Source of the DNA: Desulfitobacterium chlororespirans DSM 11544
GTDB lineage: Bacteria; Bacillota; Desulfitobacteriia; Desulfitobacteriales; Desulfitobacteriaceae
NCBI RefSeq assembly: GCF_900143285.1
Contig: NZ_FRDN01000008.1
Location: 253,926-317,925 of the forward strand
DNA: 64,000 nucleotides
Direction: 5' to 3'
In this document: one piece after another, positions 53,106 to 60,386 of the stretch
Layout: each line of letters starts with the position of its first letter
Position numbering within the stretch: position 1 is the first letter of the stretch
The notes under the pieces: model-generated
The model's database searches: none
The model's input: the letters and a program-made list of their open reading frames with translations, nothing else
What the model was told of the DNA's origin: nothing
Made by a program: the position numbers and the translations under genes

Positions 53106-53483
53106 ATGGCCAATCTTGTGGTAAATACATCTCTGTGCACCTGCTCTTTTGGAGTGGCTCCGGTCCCCCTGATGGCCACTTGCGCTCCTACGGCCACCGC
53201 TCTTAATCAACCCATAGCCACCATTATGGATTTGCCCAAATTGCCCTTCGGCATGTGCAGTTCTCTGGCCAATCCGGCGGTAGCCTCCGCCACTGCGGCC
53301 GCCTTCGGAGCATTAACGCCCATGCCTTGTACACCTATGGTGGCGGCTCCCTGGGTTCCCGGCTCTCCGACTGTGATCGTGGGGAATTACCCTGCTCTGA
53401 ATAATTCTTCCAAGGCCATCTGCAGCTTTGGCGGAGTGATTCAGATTACCATGACTCCCGCCTTAACGGTACAGGTTCCTTAA
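53106..53483 (+). CDS. DUF4280 / PAAR-like spike tip protein
   Basis: The protein of 125 residues starts at ATG 53106 with AAGGAGGG at good spacing. It reads MANLVVNTSLCTCSFGVAPV and has repeated Cys, Gly and Pro turns (LPFGMCSSLANPAVASATAA, PTVIVGNYPALNNSSKAICS) as in DUF4280 PAAR-like proteins. Such proteins sharpen the needle tip and can bind a metal through Cys or His. In Afp the tip gene lies next to gp25; here it is 17 kb further on. Confidence 0.85.
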   Translation: MANLVVNTSLCTCSFGVAPVPLMATCAPTATALNQPIATIMDLPKLPFGMCSSLANPAVASATAAAFGALTPMPCTPMVAAPWVPGSPTVIVGNYPALNNSSKAICSFGGVIQITMTPALTVQVP

Positions 53484-53537
53484 CGAACATCTTTTGGTCT
53501 TAAATCAATGTCAAATAGGTATCAGAGGAGAATAGCC

Positions 53538-54593
53538 ATGGCTCGGAAGATAAAAATTGTTTTTACCCTGCTCCTGCTGGTTTTCTTGACCGCAGCAATG
53601 GCCGGTTATCAGGTGGTCAAAGAAGGTTCCATCCGCGAACTTTATGAGGATGTGACCTTTATGCGCATTGCTACGGAAGCCAGGCAACATATCAGCCAGA
53701 TCGAGTACGGAATAAAAAACGGCAGACAGTTGGATAACTTTTTTAATATGCAGGAAACCCTGAAAGGGGTGCAGGGCTGTTCTTCCTATATGGAGGGGGC
53801 TTATGTGGTGTCTGCCGGAGCCAAGCTTCTCTATCAAAGAGGAATAGACGCTCACAGTTTGAATTTAGACCTTCCTCCTGACGGGCAGGATTCAGGGGGA
53901 AAGCTCTTTACAGTCCGTGAGGACGGACAGTATTTTTATCTTACTTCACCCATCCAAAAGGCCGGCGGCGGGATTGAGGGATACCTGATCATGTGTATCG
54001 GACAAAATGCTGTCAACAACGCTGTTTCCGAATATAACCACCAGAATAAAATCCAATCCCTGATCATTGCCCTGGAAATATTCGGGGTGGCCCTGCTGAT
54101 CATGGCCCGGGTTAAGGCTGAGGGAAAGAGCCTGGTTTTGCGCTTGATGCTGGTCCTGTGTATTGCCGTAACCACTGCGGCTGCGGTGGATGGGGCCATG
54201 GTATGTACCCGGTTTTATCAGATCGTGGATGATGCGACCACGCAAACCGCCAACAAAATGGCCCAGGCCTTGCAAAGTCAGGTGGATTCCGTGGTGGAAA
54301 AGGGAGTGCCGACGGCAAGAATCTATGATTTGAACGGTTGGCTGGCTCAAAACAGCAGCGAGATGGAAAGTGTAACCTCTTTCAATTTGGAGCGGAATAA
54401 TAAAATAACGGCTAATGTGGATCAAGAGTATATCAAAGGATTCCTGTACCGCTTGTTGGTTCGCTCCGCTTTATTTGTGTTCATTACTCTGCTGGGTGGC
54501 CTAGTGGCCTGCGGTTCCTTTTTACTGCTTGGCAAAAGAACATCAGGGCGGAAAATTTATGCCGGGGAGAAAGGGATCGAGTATGGCTTGTAG
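53538..54593 (+). CDS. Membrane sensor-like protein, paralogue of the sensor part of the MFS fusion
   Basis: The protein has 351 residues from ATG 53538 (AGAGGAG upstream); ATG 53508 has no such site. The layout is one helix (8-28), an extracytoplasmic domain (30-170), two helices (173-222), a second extracytoplasmic domain (225-300), and a helix (305-332). The segments ISQIEYGIKNGRQLDNFF and VDSVVEKGVPTARIYDLNGW match VSELEASINYGKSLDSFY and VGSLYEKGVAYEQMEGLTEY in the protein at 56667, in the same order. It looks like a Cache-type sensor without output domain. The GNAT gene starts within its end. Confidence 0.7.
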   Translation: MARKIKIVFTLLLLVFLTAAMAGYQVVKEGSIRELYEDVTFMRIATEARQHISQIEYGIKNGRQLDNFFNMQETLKGVQGCSSYMEGAYVVSAGAKLLYQRGIDAHSLNLDLPPDGQDSGGKLFTVREDGQYFYLTSPIQKAGGGIEGYLIMCIGQNAVNNAVSEYNHQNKIQSLIIALEIFGVALLIMARVKAEGKSLVLRLMLVLCIAVTTAAAVDGAMVCTRFYQIVDDATTQTANKMAQALQSQVDSVVEKGVPTARIYDLNGWLAQNSSEMESVTSFNLERNNKITANVDQEYIKGFLYRLLVRSALFVFITLLGGLVACGSFLLLGKRTSGRKIYAGEKGIEYGL

Positions 54594-55341
54594 AGAGTTG
54601 GCTGTGGACATCGTGAATATCCTCAGGGGGAGGCCGGCTTACAATGGTTCCCTTCTCAATGTCATAGAGAGAAACTGTCACGGGGATTGCCGGATTGTGG
54701 GGAATTCCGTGCGAATCAGGGACAAGGGCAGCGGAGTGCATATGTTTTCCGTAGGAACCTGGCAGGAAGTGGAGGTTTTGCTGGAAGAGTCTGAAGATCG
54801 GTTGGATACCTTTCTCATCAATGACTCCGGATACACCCGGGAGGTGCTGAAGCGCTATCCCCAGGCCGATATCAAGGAATACCGATCCCTGATTCTCCTG
54901 GCCGATGATTATACTCCCTATACGGAGATCCGTCCGGAAGTGGAGATAACCCCCCTGGATTTAAGCTGGTTGGATTTTATTCTGGAATGGTATCATGACC
55001 CGGAGTTTGGCCATAAAGCCTATATCACCCACCGGATTCTGCAGGGGCCGGGGTTGGGGCTTCTTTATAAGGGGCAGAAAGCCGCCTTTGTCCTGCAGCA
55101 TAAAAATGGCGAATCCGGCCCCCTGGTGGTCCATTCCATAGTCCGGGGGATGGGATTGGGGACCTATCTGCTCAGGCATTTTAACACGATTCTCTTAAAA
55201 AAGAACTCGACTCTGGTGAGCATCATCGAACCGGACAATATGGCATCCCAGAAAATGGTCATCAACGGCGGCTATAAACCCACAGAAAAAAATGTCATCT
55301 GGGTTTACCGCAAATTGCGCAATACCTTGTATTTACCCTGA
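54583..55341 (+). CDS. GNAT-family acetyltransferase
   Basis: The protein has 252 residues from ATG 54583, which overlaps the sensor gene by 11 bases and has AAAGGG at proper spacing. The C-terminal half is a GNAT domain: GLLYKGQKAAFVLQHKNGES, HSIVRGMGLGTYLLRHFNTI (acetyl-CoA loop RGMGLGTYL) and VSIIEPDNMASQKMVINGGY. The N-terminal half (residues 1-120) looks like a separate sensor-like alpha/beta domain. Overlap and position suggest it works with the membrane sensor, possibly modifying a protein or a small molecule; the substrate is unknown. Confidence 0.75.
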   Translation: MACRELAVDIVNILRGRPAYNGSLLNVIERNCHGDCRIVGNSVRIRDKGSGVHMFSVGTWQEVEVLLEESEDRLDTFLINDSGYTREVLKRYPQADIKEYRSLILLADDYTPYTEIRPEVEITPLDLSWLDFILEWYHDPEFGHKAYITHRILQGPGLGLLYKGQKAAFVLQHKNGESGPLVVHSIVRGMGLGTYLLRHFNTILLKKNSTLVSIIEPDNMASQKMVINGGYKPTEKNVIWVYRKLRNTLYLP

Positions 55342-55370
55342 AAGAAACTGCAAAGGAGGGAGGTTGCCTG

Positions 55371-56612
55371 ATGAAAAAAAACAAGGCTGTTCTCAGCTGT
55401 ATCCTTGTCATAACCTTGCTCGTTTGGGCTTTATCCGGTTGCTCTGTGACATCCTATCAGGAAAATAACTCTATGGACATGGTCAAGGTGGATACCTCTT
55501 CAGGAGTGCTTCAGAACAGGTTCCCTTCGGAACCCATGGTCAAAGGGTCGGGGGAAAAATTTCGCATCGCTTATATCGATATTGATGAGTACCCTGTTAC
55601 AGGCAGTATGATCTACTACGTTATTGAAAGTTTAAAACAGGACGGCTGGATTGAGTATGATTCGCTGCCCATGAGCGCGGATAATGTAGATGCCCAAAAA
55701 CTGATCCATTGGCTGTCTGAGCAGGATCTGGGGCCCTATCTGGAGTTTGTCTCTTCCGCTAATTATTATCTGGCCTACGAGGGAGAGGAAGCCGTAGCCC
55801 AAAGCCTCAGAGATCATGTTGAAAACAAAAAGGATATCGATGTTGTTTTTGCCATGGGTACCTGGCCGGGCACTTTCGCCAAGAATCTGGATCTGGATGT
55901 GCCTTTATTGGTTTATGGAACCGTAGACCCTGTCCGGGCGGGGATTGTCCAGTCGGCTGAAAACTCGGGAGATGACATGATTTGGGCTCAGGTGGATCCT
56001 TCAGCCTTTACGCGCCAGCTGCAATTCTACTATGACACCTATCCTTTTACCAAGATCGGCATGGTCTATAATGATGAGATCGTAGCCGCCGTCCCCGATT
56101 ACGAGCGAACGGCAGCGGAGAATAATTTTACGATTGCGAAAGTCAGGATCGGCAAATTGGAAAGCAATAACCCGGCCGATCAGGAGCGGTATTATGCTGA
56201 TTTAAAAGAAGTCTACAGAAAAATGATCCTCGAAGATAAGATTGATGCCTATCTGATCAATACGGATGTGATCACTGAGAATGACCGGATGGAAGATCTT
56301 TTCAGGGTTTTTCATGAGCATAAAATTCCCATTTTCGTACAGGTTGGCGATAATTACATTGAAAATGGAGCCTTTATGCTGGTCTCTCCCCGGGATTATA
56401 AAGGGCTGGGAGCCTTTGTTTCCTATATCGTGGGGGCGACTCTCAACGGAGCGAAGCCTGGGGAGCTCCCCCAGGAATACACCAGTTCACCCTATCTGAG
56501 CATTAATCTGGATGTGGCGGATACAATCGGTTTTACCCCAACCTTCGAGATGCTTTTATCCAGCGAATACATTTATACCGGCGAAAAACAGGAGGCTGCA
56601 GGTGAACTGTAG
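55371..56612 (+). CDS. ABC_sub_bind-family substrate-binding lipoprotein
   Basis: The protein of 413 residues has a lipoprotein signal peptide ending in LSGC. It then follows the ABC_sub_bind/TrpX-like pattern: RIAYIDIDEYPVTGSMIYYV, VFAMGTWPGTFAKNLDLDVP, YGTVDPVRAGIVQSAENSG, FTKIGMVYNDEIVAAVPDYE and MLVSPRDYKGLGAFVSYIVG. It would bind a ligand outside the membrane. No ABC permease or ATPase lies nearby, so it may instead present its ligand to the sensor proteins coded on either side. AGGAGGGAGG precedes the ATG. Confidence 0.85.
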   Translation: MKKNKAVLSCILVITLLVWALSGCSVTSYQENNSMDMVKVDTSSGVLQNRFPSEPMVKGSGEKFRIAYIDIDEYPVTGSMIYYVIESLKQDGWIEYDSLPMSADNVDAQKLIHWLSEQDLGPYLEFVSSANYYLAYEGEEAVAQSLRDHVENKKDIDVVFAMGTWPGTFAKNLDLDVPLLVYGTVDPVRAGIVQSAENSGDDMIWAQVDPSAFTRQLQFYYDTYPFTKIGMVYNDEIVAAVPDYERTAAENNFTIAKVRIGKLESNNPADQERYYADLKEVYRKMILEDKIDAYLINTDVITENDRMEDLFRVFHEHKIPIFVQVGDNYIENGAFMLVSPRDYKGLGAFVSYIVGATLNGAKPGELPQEYTSSPYLSINLDVADTIGFTPTFEMLLSSEYIYTGEKQEAAGEL

Positions 56613-56666
56613 CCGGAAAGCCGGTTACTGACAGCGGATAGAGGGTGCAAGAAAGGGAGTGTCCCG

Positions 56667-59102
56667 ATGATGGAGAGTCGTACTGTGATCAACCCCAATA
56701 AAAAGAGAAGATCCCTGACCTTGATTTTTGCCGTTTTGCTGATAGCGGCCACCTTCTTTGTGTGGTGGATGAGTTTTTCCGGTTTTAAAAGCAGCTATAA
56801 AGAAATCAAGCAGCAATATTACAGCGTCGTGGCGGGACAGGTGGTCAGTGAGCTGGAGGCCTCCATAAACTATGGCAAGAGCCTGGATTCCTTTTATAAT
56901 ATCAGCGGAATTTTTGCCAAGCTTACCTCTTTACTGCCTGAACATATTGAAGCAGTGATCACCAACCGGGGCGGGGAAGTTCTCTACACTTCCTTTGAAC
57001 GGGGGAGCCGTCAGGAGATCATGGCAGTTTTTGAGAATGAGAAGGTAGTAGTAAGGCTGGAAAACATCAGCCCCTCCCCAAAATATGCCTACTTTGAACA
57101 GGGCAGCCAGGAGCTTATGATCCTGCCCATCACCGATAAAAGCAATACGGCCATCGGCAGCTTGGTTTTGGTTTATCCATCGGCTGCCATCAAGGGGGAG
57201 CTGGAGCCTCAACAGCGGGAAACCATTCAACTGAGCCTGCTGATTCTGGGCATTTCACTGCTGATCTTAATCTTGGCTCTCTGGGTTTTGCCCGTCCCCG
57301 CGGAAGCGGTGAAAAGCCAATCGGCCCGTCAGCGCCTGCTGCAGTTGATCCCAGCCTTGATCGTCATGGTCTGCCTCAGTGTGCAAAGCATCACCATGTA
57401 TGCTCAGGATGAGGAGCGTTATAAAAGTGCCTTAACGGATGGAGCCGCAGGAATTTTAAACTATATCGAAACAACGGTAGGGTCCTTATACGAGAAGGGG
57501 GTCGCCTATGAACAGATGGAGGGGCTCACGGAATATCTGACCGTGAAGGCTAAGGACACCCCCATCATTTGGAATATTCGTATCTACAATACCATTGCCG
57601 ATACCGATGGAATCCTGGAAAGGGTGGATTCCTGGCGGATTTCCGCTCCCTTGAATCATGGGGCGGAGGGAAGGGATACCCGGGTGGAAATCCAGATTTC
57701 CCAGGAATATATGAATGGCCAAATGAAGAATCTGCTGCTGGTTTTCCTGATCACCATGATTGCCTCGGCAGTTGTTGTTTTTGAGGTGATGAGGCTGCCG
57801 GAGCTGCTCATGTTCAGGAGGAGTTCTGAATTTAACCGGGATTCTTCTCTGCAGGAGGAGAAGATTACTTTGGGGCTGCGGATGATCAACTTTATCTTCT
57901 TCATGGCTCTGTATGCCAGTATGCCTTTTTCCTCCATCCTGATTCGCAAATGGGATGGGCAGATAGGGGGGCTCTCAACGGATGTAACCGCTTCTTTGCC
58001 TATGACCTTGGAGCTCTTATCCCTGATGCTTTTCTCCATGCTCTTGGCCCGTTTCTCCAGGCATACGGGCAAGCGAACATTTCTGGTCCTCTCCGCAGCG
58101 GTGATCATCTCCGGCAATGTTTTAAGTGCTTTGGCAACAAACCCTCAACAGCTTATTCTTTTCCGGATGCTCTGCGGAGCGGGCTTTGCCGGAGTGAAAA
58201 CTGCCGTGAATGCCATCATTGCCTCCGGTTCTCGGGAAAGCGACCGGACGGGACTGCATATTGCAGCCATGAACGCCGGGCTCCTGGGCGGGATTATGTG
58301 CGGAGGGTCCTTAGGTGCCGCTATCGCCAATTCCATCGGCGCTTCCTATACTTATCAGTTTACGGCAGGGCTCATTCTGGCTTTTCTGGCCATCACCCTG
58401 CACATCCTTCCCTGGAAACTGCTGAATGAAAAGCAGGAAAGTTATTCCGGCCAAAAGAAAACCAAAACCCCGGGAATTCTTCCGGTGCTTTGGCAAAGGA
58501 AGGTTCTGGGCTATCTGGTGTTGGTAAGCCTGCCTTTGAATCTGGGCCTGATGTTTATCGTCTCCTTTATCCCCAGCTATGTGGAAAAACTCAGTCTGCC
58601 TGTGATTCTCATCAGTTATGGCTATTTAGTCAACGGATTATTGGGAATTTATCTGGGACCTCTCCTTGCCAAAAGCCTGACCAAGAGGATAGGCAAGGCC
58701 ATGTCTGTGGCGGTGATGCTGTTTATGGGGGCCGCGGCTCTGCTGGTTCTCAGCATTAGCCCGATGGCAGCCGTTATTCTCTTATCCACAGCTCTCATGG
58801 GTCTCTTTGATGGGTTTGGTTCACCGGTCAGTACGGATTATTTTCTGGATATGCCGGAAATCAAGGAAAAACTGGATATTCCCAGTGCCCTGGCCTTTCT
58901 GGGGGTTATCGGCAATGCCGTGCAAATGCTCAGTCCCATGATCTACGGCTGGCTCCTCTTAATGGGGTCCCATACGGGGATCAACACTATCTTTGCTCTG
59001 GGACTGGTTTATCTGGTATTTGGACTGCTGTTTCTCGGTATGTTCCGGCGCTCCAATTCCTTTGGGAAAAAAGATTTATCTTTCCACAATAAGCCCACGT
59101 AA
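56667..59102 (+). CDS. Sensor-MFS fusion membrane protein
   Basis: The protein has 811 residues. Residues 1-390 repeat the layout of the protein at 53538: helix, extracytoplasmic domain (38-183), two helices, second extracytoplasmic domain (246-355), helix (356-377). Residues about 400-800 are a 12-helix major facilitator transporter with RFSRHTGKRTFLVLSAAVII and RMLCGAGFAGVKTAVNAIIA. A sensor domain fused to an MFS transporter is uncommon; the transporter part may act as sensor, or its transport may be gated by ligand. GAAAGGGAG precedes the ATG. It closes the long plus-strand run. The 229 bases after it contain the merR promoter. Confidence 0.8.
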   Translation: MMESRTVINPNKKRRSLTLIFAVLLIAATFFVWWMSFSGFKSSYKEIKQQYYSVVAGQVVSELEASINYGKSLDSFYNISGIFAKLTSLLPEHIEAVITNRGGEVLYTSFERGSRQEIMAVFENEKVVVRLENISPSPKYAYFEQGSQELMILPITDKSNTAIGSLVLVYPSAAIKGELEPQQRETIQLSLLILGISLLILILALWVLPVPAEAVKSQSARQRLLQLIPALIVMVCLSVQSITMYAQDEERYKSALTDGAAGILNYIETTVGSLYEKGVAYEQMEGLTEYLTVKAKDTPIIWNIRIYNTIADTDGILERVDSWRISAPLNHGAEGRDTRVEIQISQEYMNGQMKNLLLVFLITMIASAVVVFEVMRLPELLMFRRSSEFNRDSSLQEEKITLGLRMINFIFFMALYASMPFSSILIRKWDGQIGGLSTDVTASLPMTLELLSLMLFSMLLARFSRHTGKRTFLVLSAAVIISGNVLSALATNPQQLILFRMLCGAGFAGVKTAVNAIIASGSRESDRTGLHIAAMNAGLLGGIMCGGSLGAAIANSIGASYTYQFTAGLILAFLAITLHILPWKLLNEKQESYSGQKKTKTPGILPVLWQRKVLGYLVLVSLPLNLGLMFIVSFIPSYVEKLSLPVILISYGYLVNGLLGIYLGPLLAKSLTKRIGKAMSVAVMLFMGAAALLVLSISPMAAVILLSTALMGLFDGFGSPVSTDYFLDMPEIKEKLDIPSALAFLGVIGNAVQMLSPMIYGWLLLMGSHTGINTIFALGLVYLVFGLLFLGMFRRSNSFGKKDLSFHNKPT

Positions 59103-59204
59103 ACAAAACAGTGAAGCCGGTGCGCGAAGATGTTTAAGAGAAAGGACAACCATTGCGTTAGCTGATTGACGGAAAACGGAGCAAGGTTGCCCTGGTCTTG
59201 GTTA

Positions 59205-59233
59205 TTGTCCTTATTTATTGAGAATAGTATAAT
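59205..59233 (+). promoter_or_regulatory. Sigma-A promoter of merR-type gene
   Basis: TTGTCC (59205-59210), 17 bases, TATAAT (59228-59233). It is the best promoter match in the 229-base gap and lies about 100 bases before the start codon at 59332. Confidence 0.7.
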
Positions 59234-59331
59234 AGCACTGTAGACAATTTGTTATCAATATCACAAAATTGGCTCAATAATTTTATTGAAGAGCTTGATT
59301 TATACATCTATCTTCAGTGGAGGACAGAATT

Positions 59332-60135
59332 ATGAAATACAAGATTGGAGATGTTCAGCGTATTCTTGGCATACCCGCCGAAACCCTGCGATATTTTGAG
59401 AAAAAAGGACTGATCACCCCGTGTAAAAACGAAGGGAATAATTACCGCTATTATGATACTCTGGATTTGAATAAGCTCGTCGCCTATAAATCCTATCGCG
59501 GTATGGAGTTTCCCATGGACGAATCCCTGCAGATGGTCAATTCACTGTCTCACGCTGAGGTTAAAGACAGTATTAATTCCCAAATTGAGTTGATCGACAA
59601 TAAAATCAATTATTATCAGGCTCTGCGAATCCGGCTGGAGGAGCTGAAGCACTCCTATGAGCAAGTGGAGACCATTGAAGATAAATTCCGCATTGCGGAT
59701 AGCCCCGAAGTTCTTCTCTTTTACAATCAGGTCAATGACACGTTTTACACTGAAGAAGAGCAAGTAGAGCTGACCCACAACTGGTTGAAACAACTTCCGT
59801 TTATTTGTTTGGCCCTCCATGTCCCTAAAGATGAACTGCCCTTGGGAAGCTTAGTCCATTATGGATACGCGATCAGTACCCGATATAAAGAGATATTCAC
59901 CCATTTAAACGCTCCTGGAGTTCAGAAGATTCCTTCCCAAAAGAGTATCTATACCATACTGGCTTGTGAGTTCCTGACTCCCCATGTTTTTACTGAGGTT
60001 CTTGATTATATGGGGAAGCATGACATGGTGCTCAATGGAGATGTTATCGGCTGGATTATCAATGAGGAGTGCTCCGCCACGGAGGTTATCCGCTACTTTG
60101 AAGTCTGGCTGCCAATAGCAGAGAAAAGTCAATAA
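59332..60135 (+). CDS. MerR-family transcriptional regulator
   Basis: The protein has 267 residues from ATG 59332 with GGAGG 8 bases upstream. The N-terminal HTH reads YKIGDVQRILGIPAETLRYF, EKKGLITPCKNEGNNYRYYD; a long dimerisation helix follows (about 75-110), then a C-terminal effector domain of about 150 residues that is not the usual GyrI-like fold by eye. Such regulators bend promoters with long spacers. A matching promoter with a 19-bp spacer and a perfect dyad lies 89 bases after its stop, so the downstream oxidoreductase gene is its likely target. Confidence 0.88.
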   Translation: MKYKIGDVQRILGIPAETLRYFEKKGLITPCKNEGNNYRYYDTLDLNKLVAYKSYRGMEFPMDESLQMVNSLSHAEVKDSINSQIELIDNKINYYQALRIRLEELKHSYEQVETIEDKFRIADSPEVLLFYNQVNDTFYTEEEQVELTHNWLKQLPFICLALHVPKDELPLGSLVHYGYAISTRYKEIFTHLNAPGVQKIPSQKSIYTILACEFLTPHVFTEVLDYMGKHDMVLNGDVIGWIINEECSATEVIRYFEVWLPIAEKSQ

Positions 60136-60147
60136 TAAAAACCAAAC

Positions 60148-60183
60148 AGCCGGCAGCTTTAACAGGGATCGAAGCTGCCGGCT
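60148..60183 (+). terminator. Terminator of merR-type gene
   Basis: AGCCGGCAGCTT (60148-60159) and AAGCTGCCGGCT (60172-60183) form a perfect 12-bp stem followed by GAATTTT. It separates the regulator transcript from the oxidoreductase promoter. Confidence 0.85.
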
Positions 60184-60223
60184 GAATTTTGCAGATATCC
60201 AGGACGGTTTTCTTTATGAGCGC

Positions 60224-60254
60224 TTGACTCTGTAGTTAGTACAGAGTTTATACT
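60224..60254 (+). promoter_or_regulatory. MerR-type promoter with 19-bp spacer and operator dyad
   Basis: TTGACT (60224-60229) and TATACT (60249-60254) are separated by 19 bases, two more than optimal, as in promoters controlled by MerR proteins. ACTCTGT (60227-60233) and ACAGAGT (60241-60247) form a perfect dyad centred in the spacer. The downstream leader of about 125 bases before the start at 60387 contains no other clear signal. Confidence 0.85.
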
Positions 60255-60386
60255 GATTGTGAAAGCGCCGCCTATCATAATCTCATTCTAGACACTGAGA
60301 GCCAAGTGGGCGGTTTATATAGTGGGAAAGATTATTAATCGCAATGGTTTATATTTAAAAACATTTATTTGAAAGGAGATAGAGTT

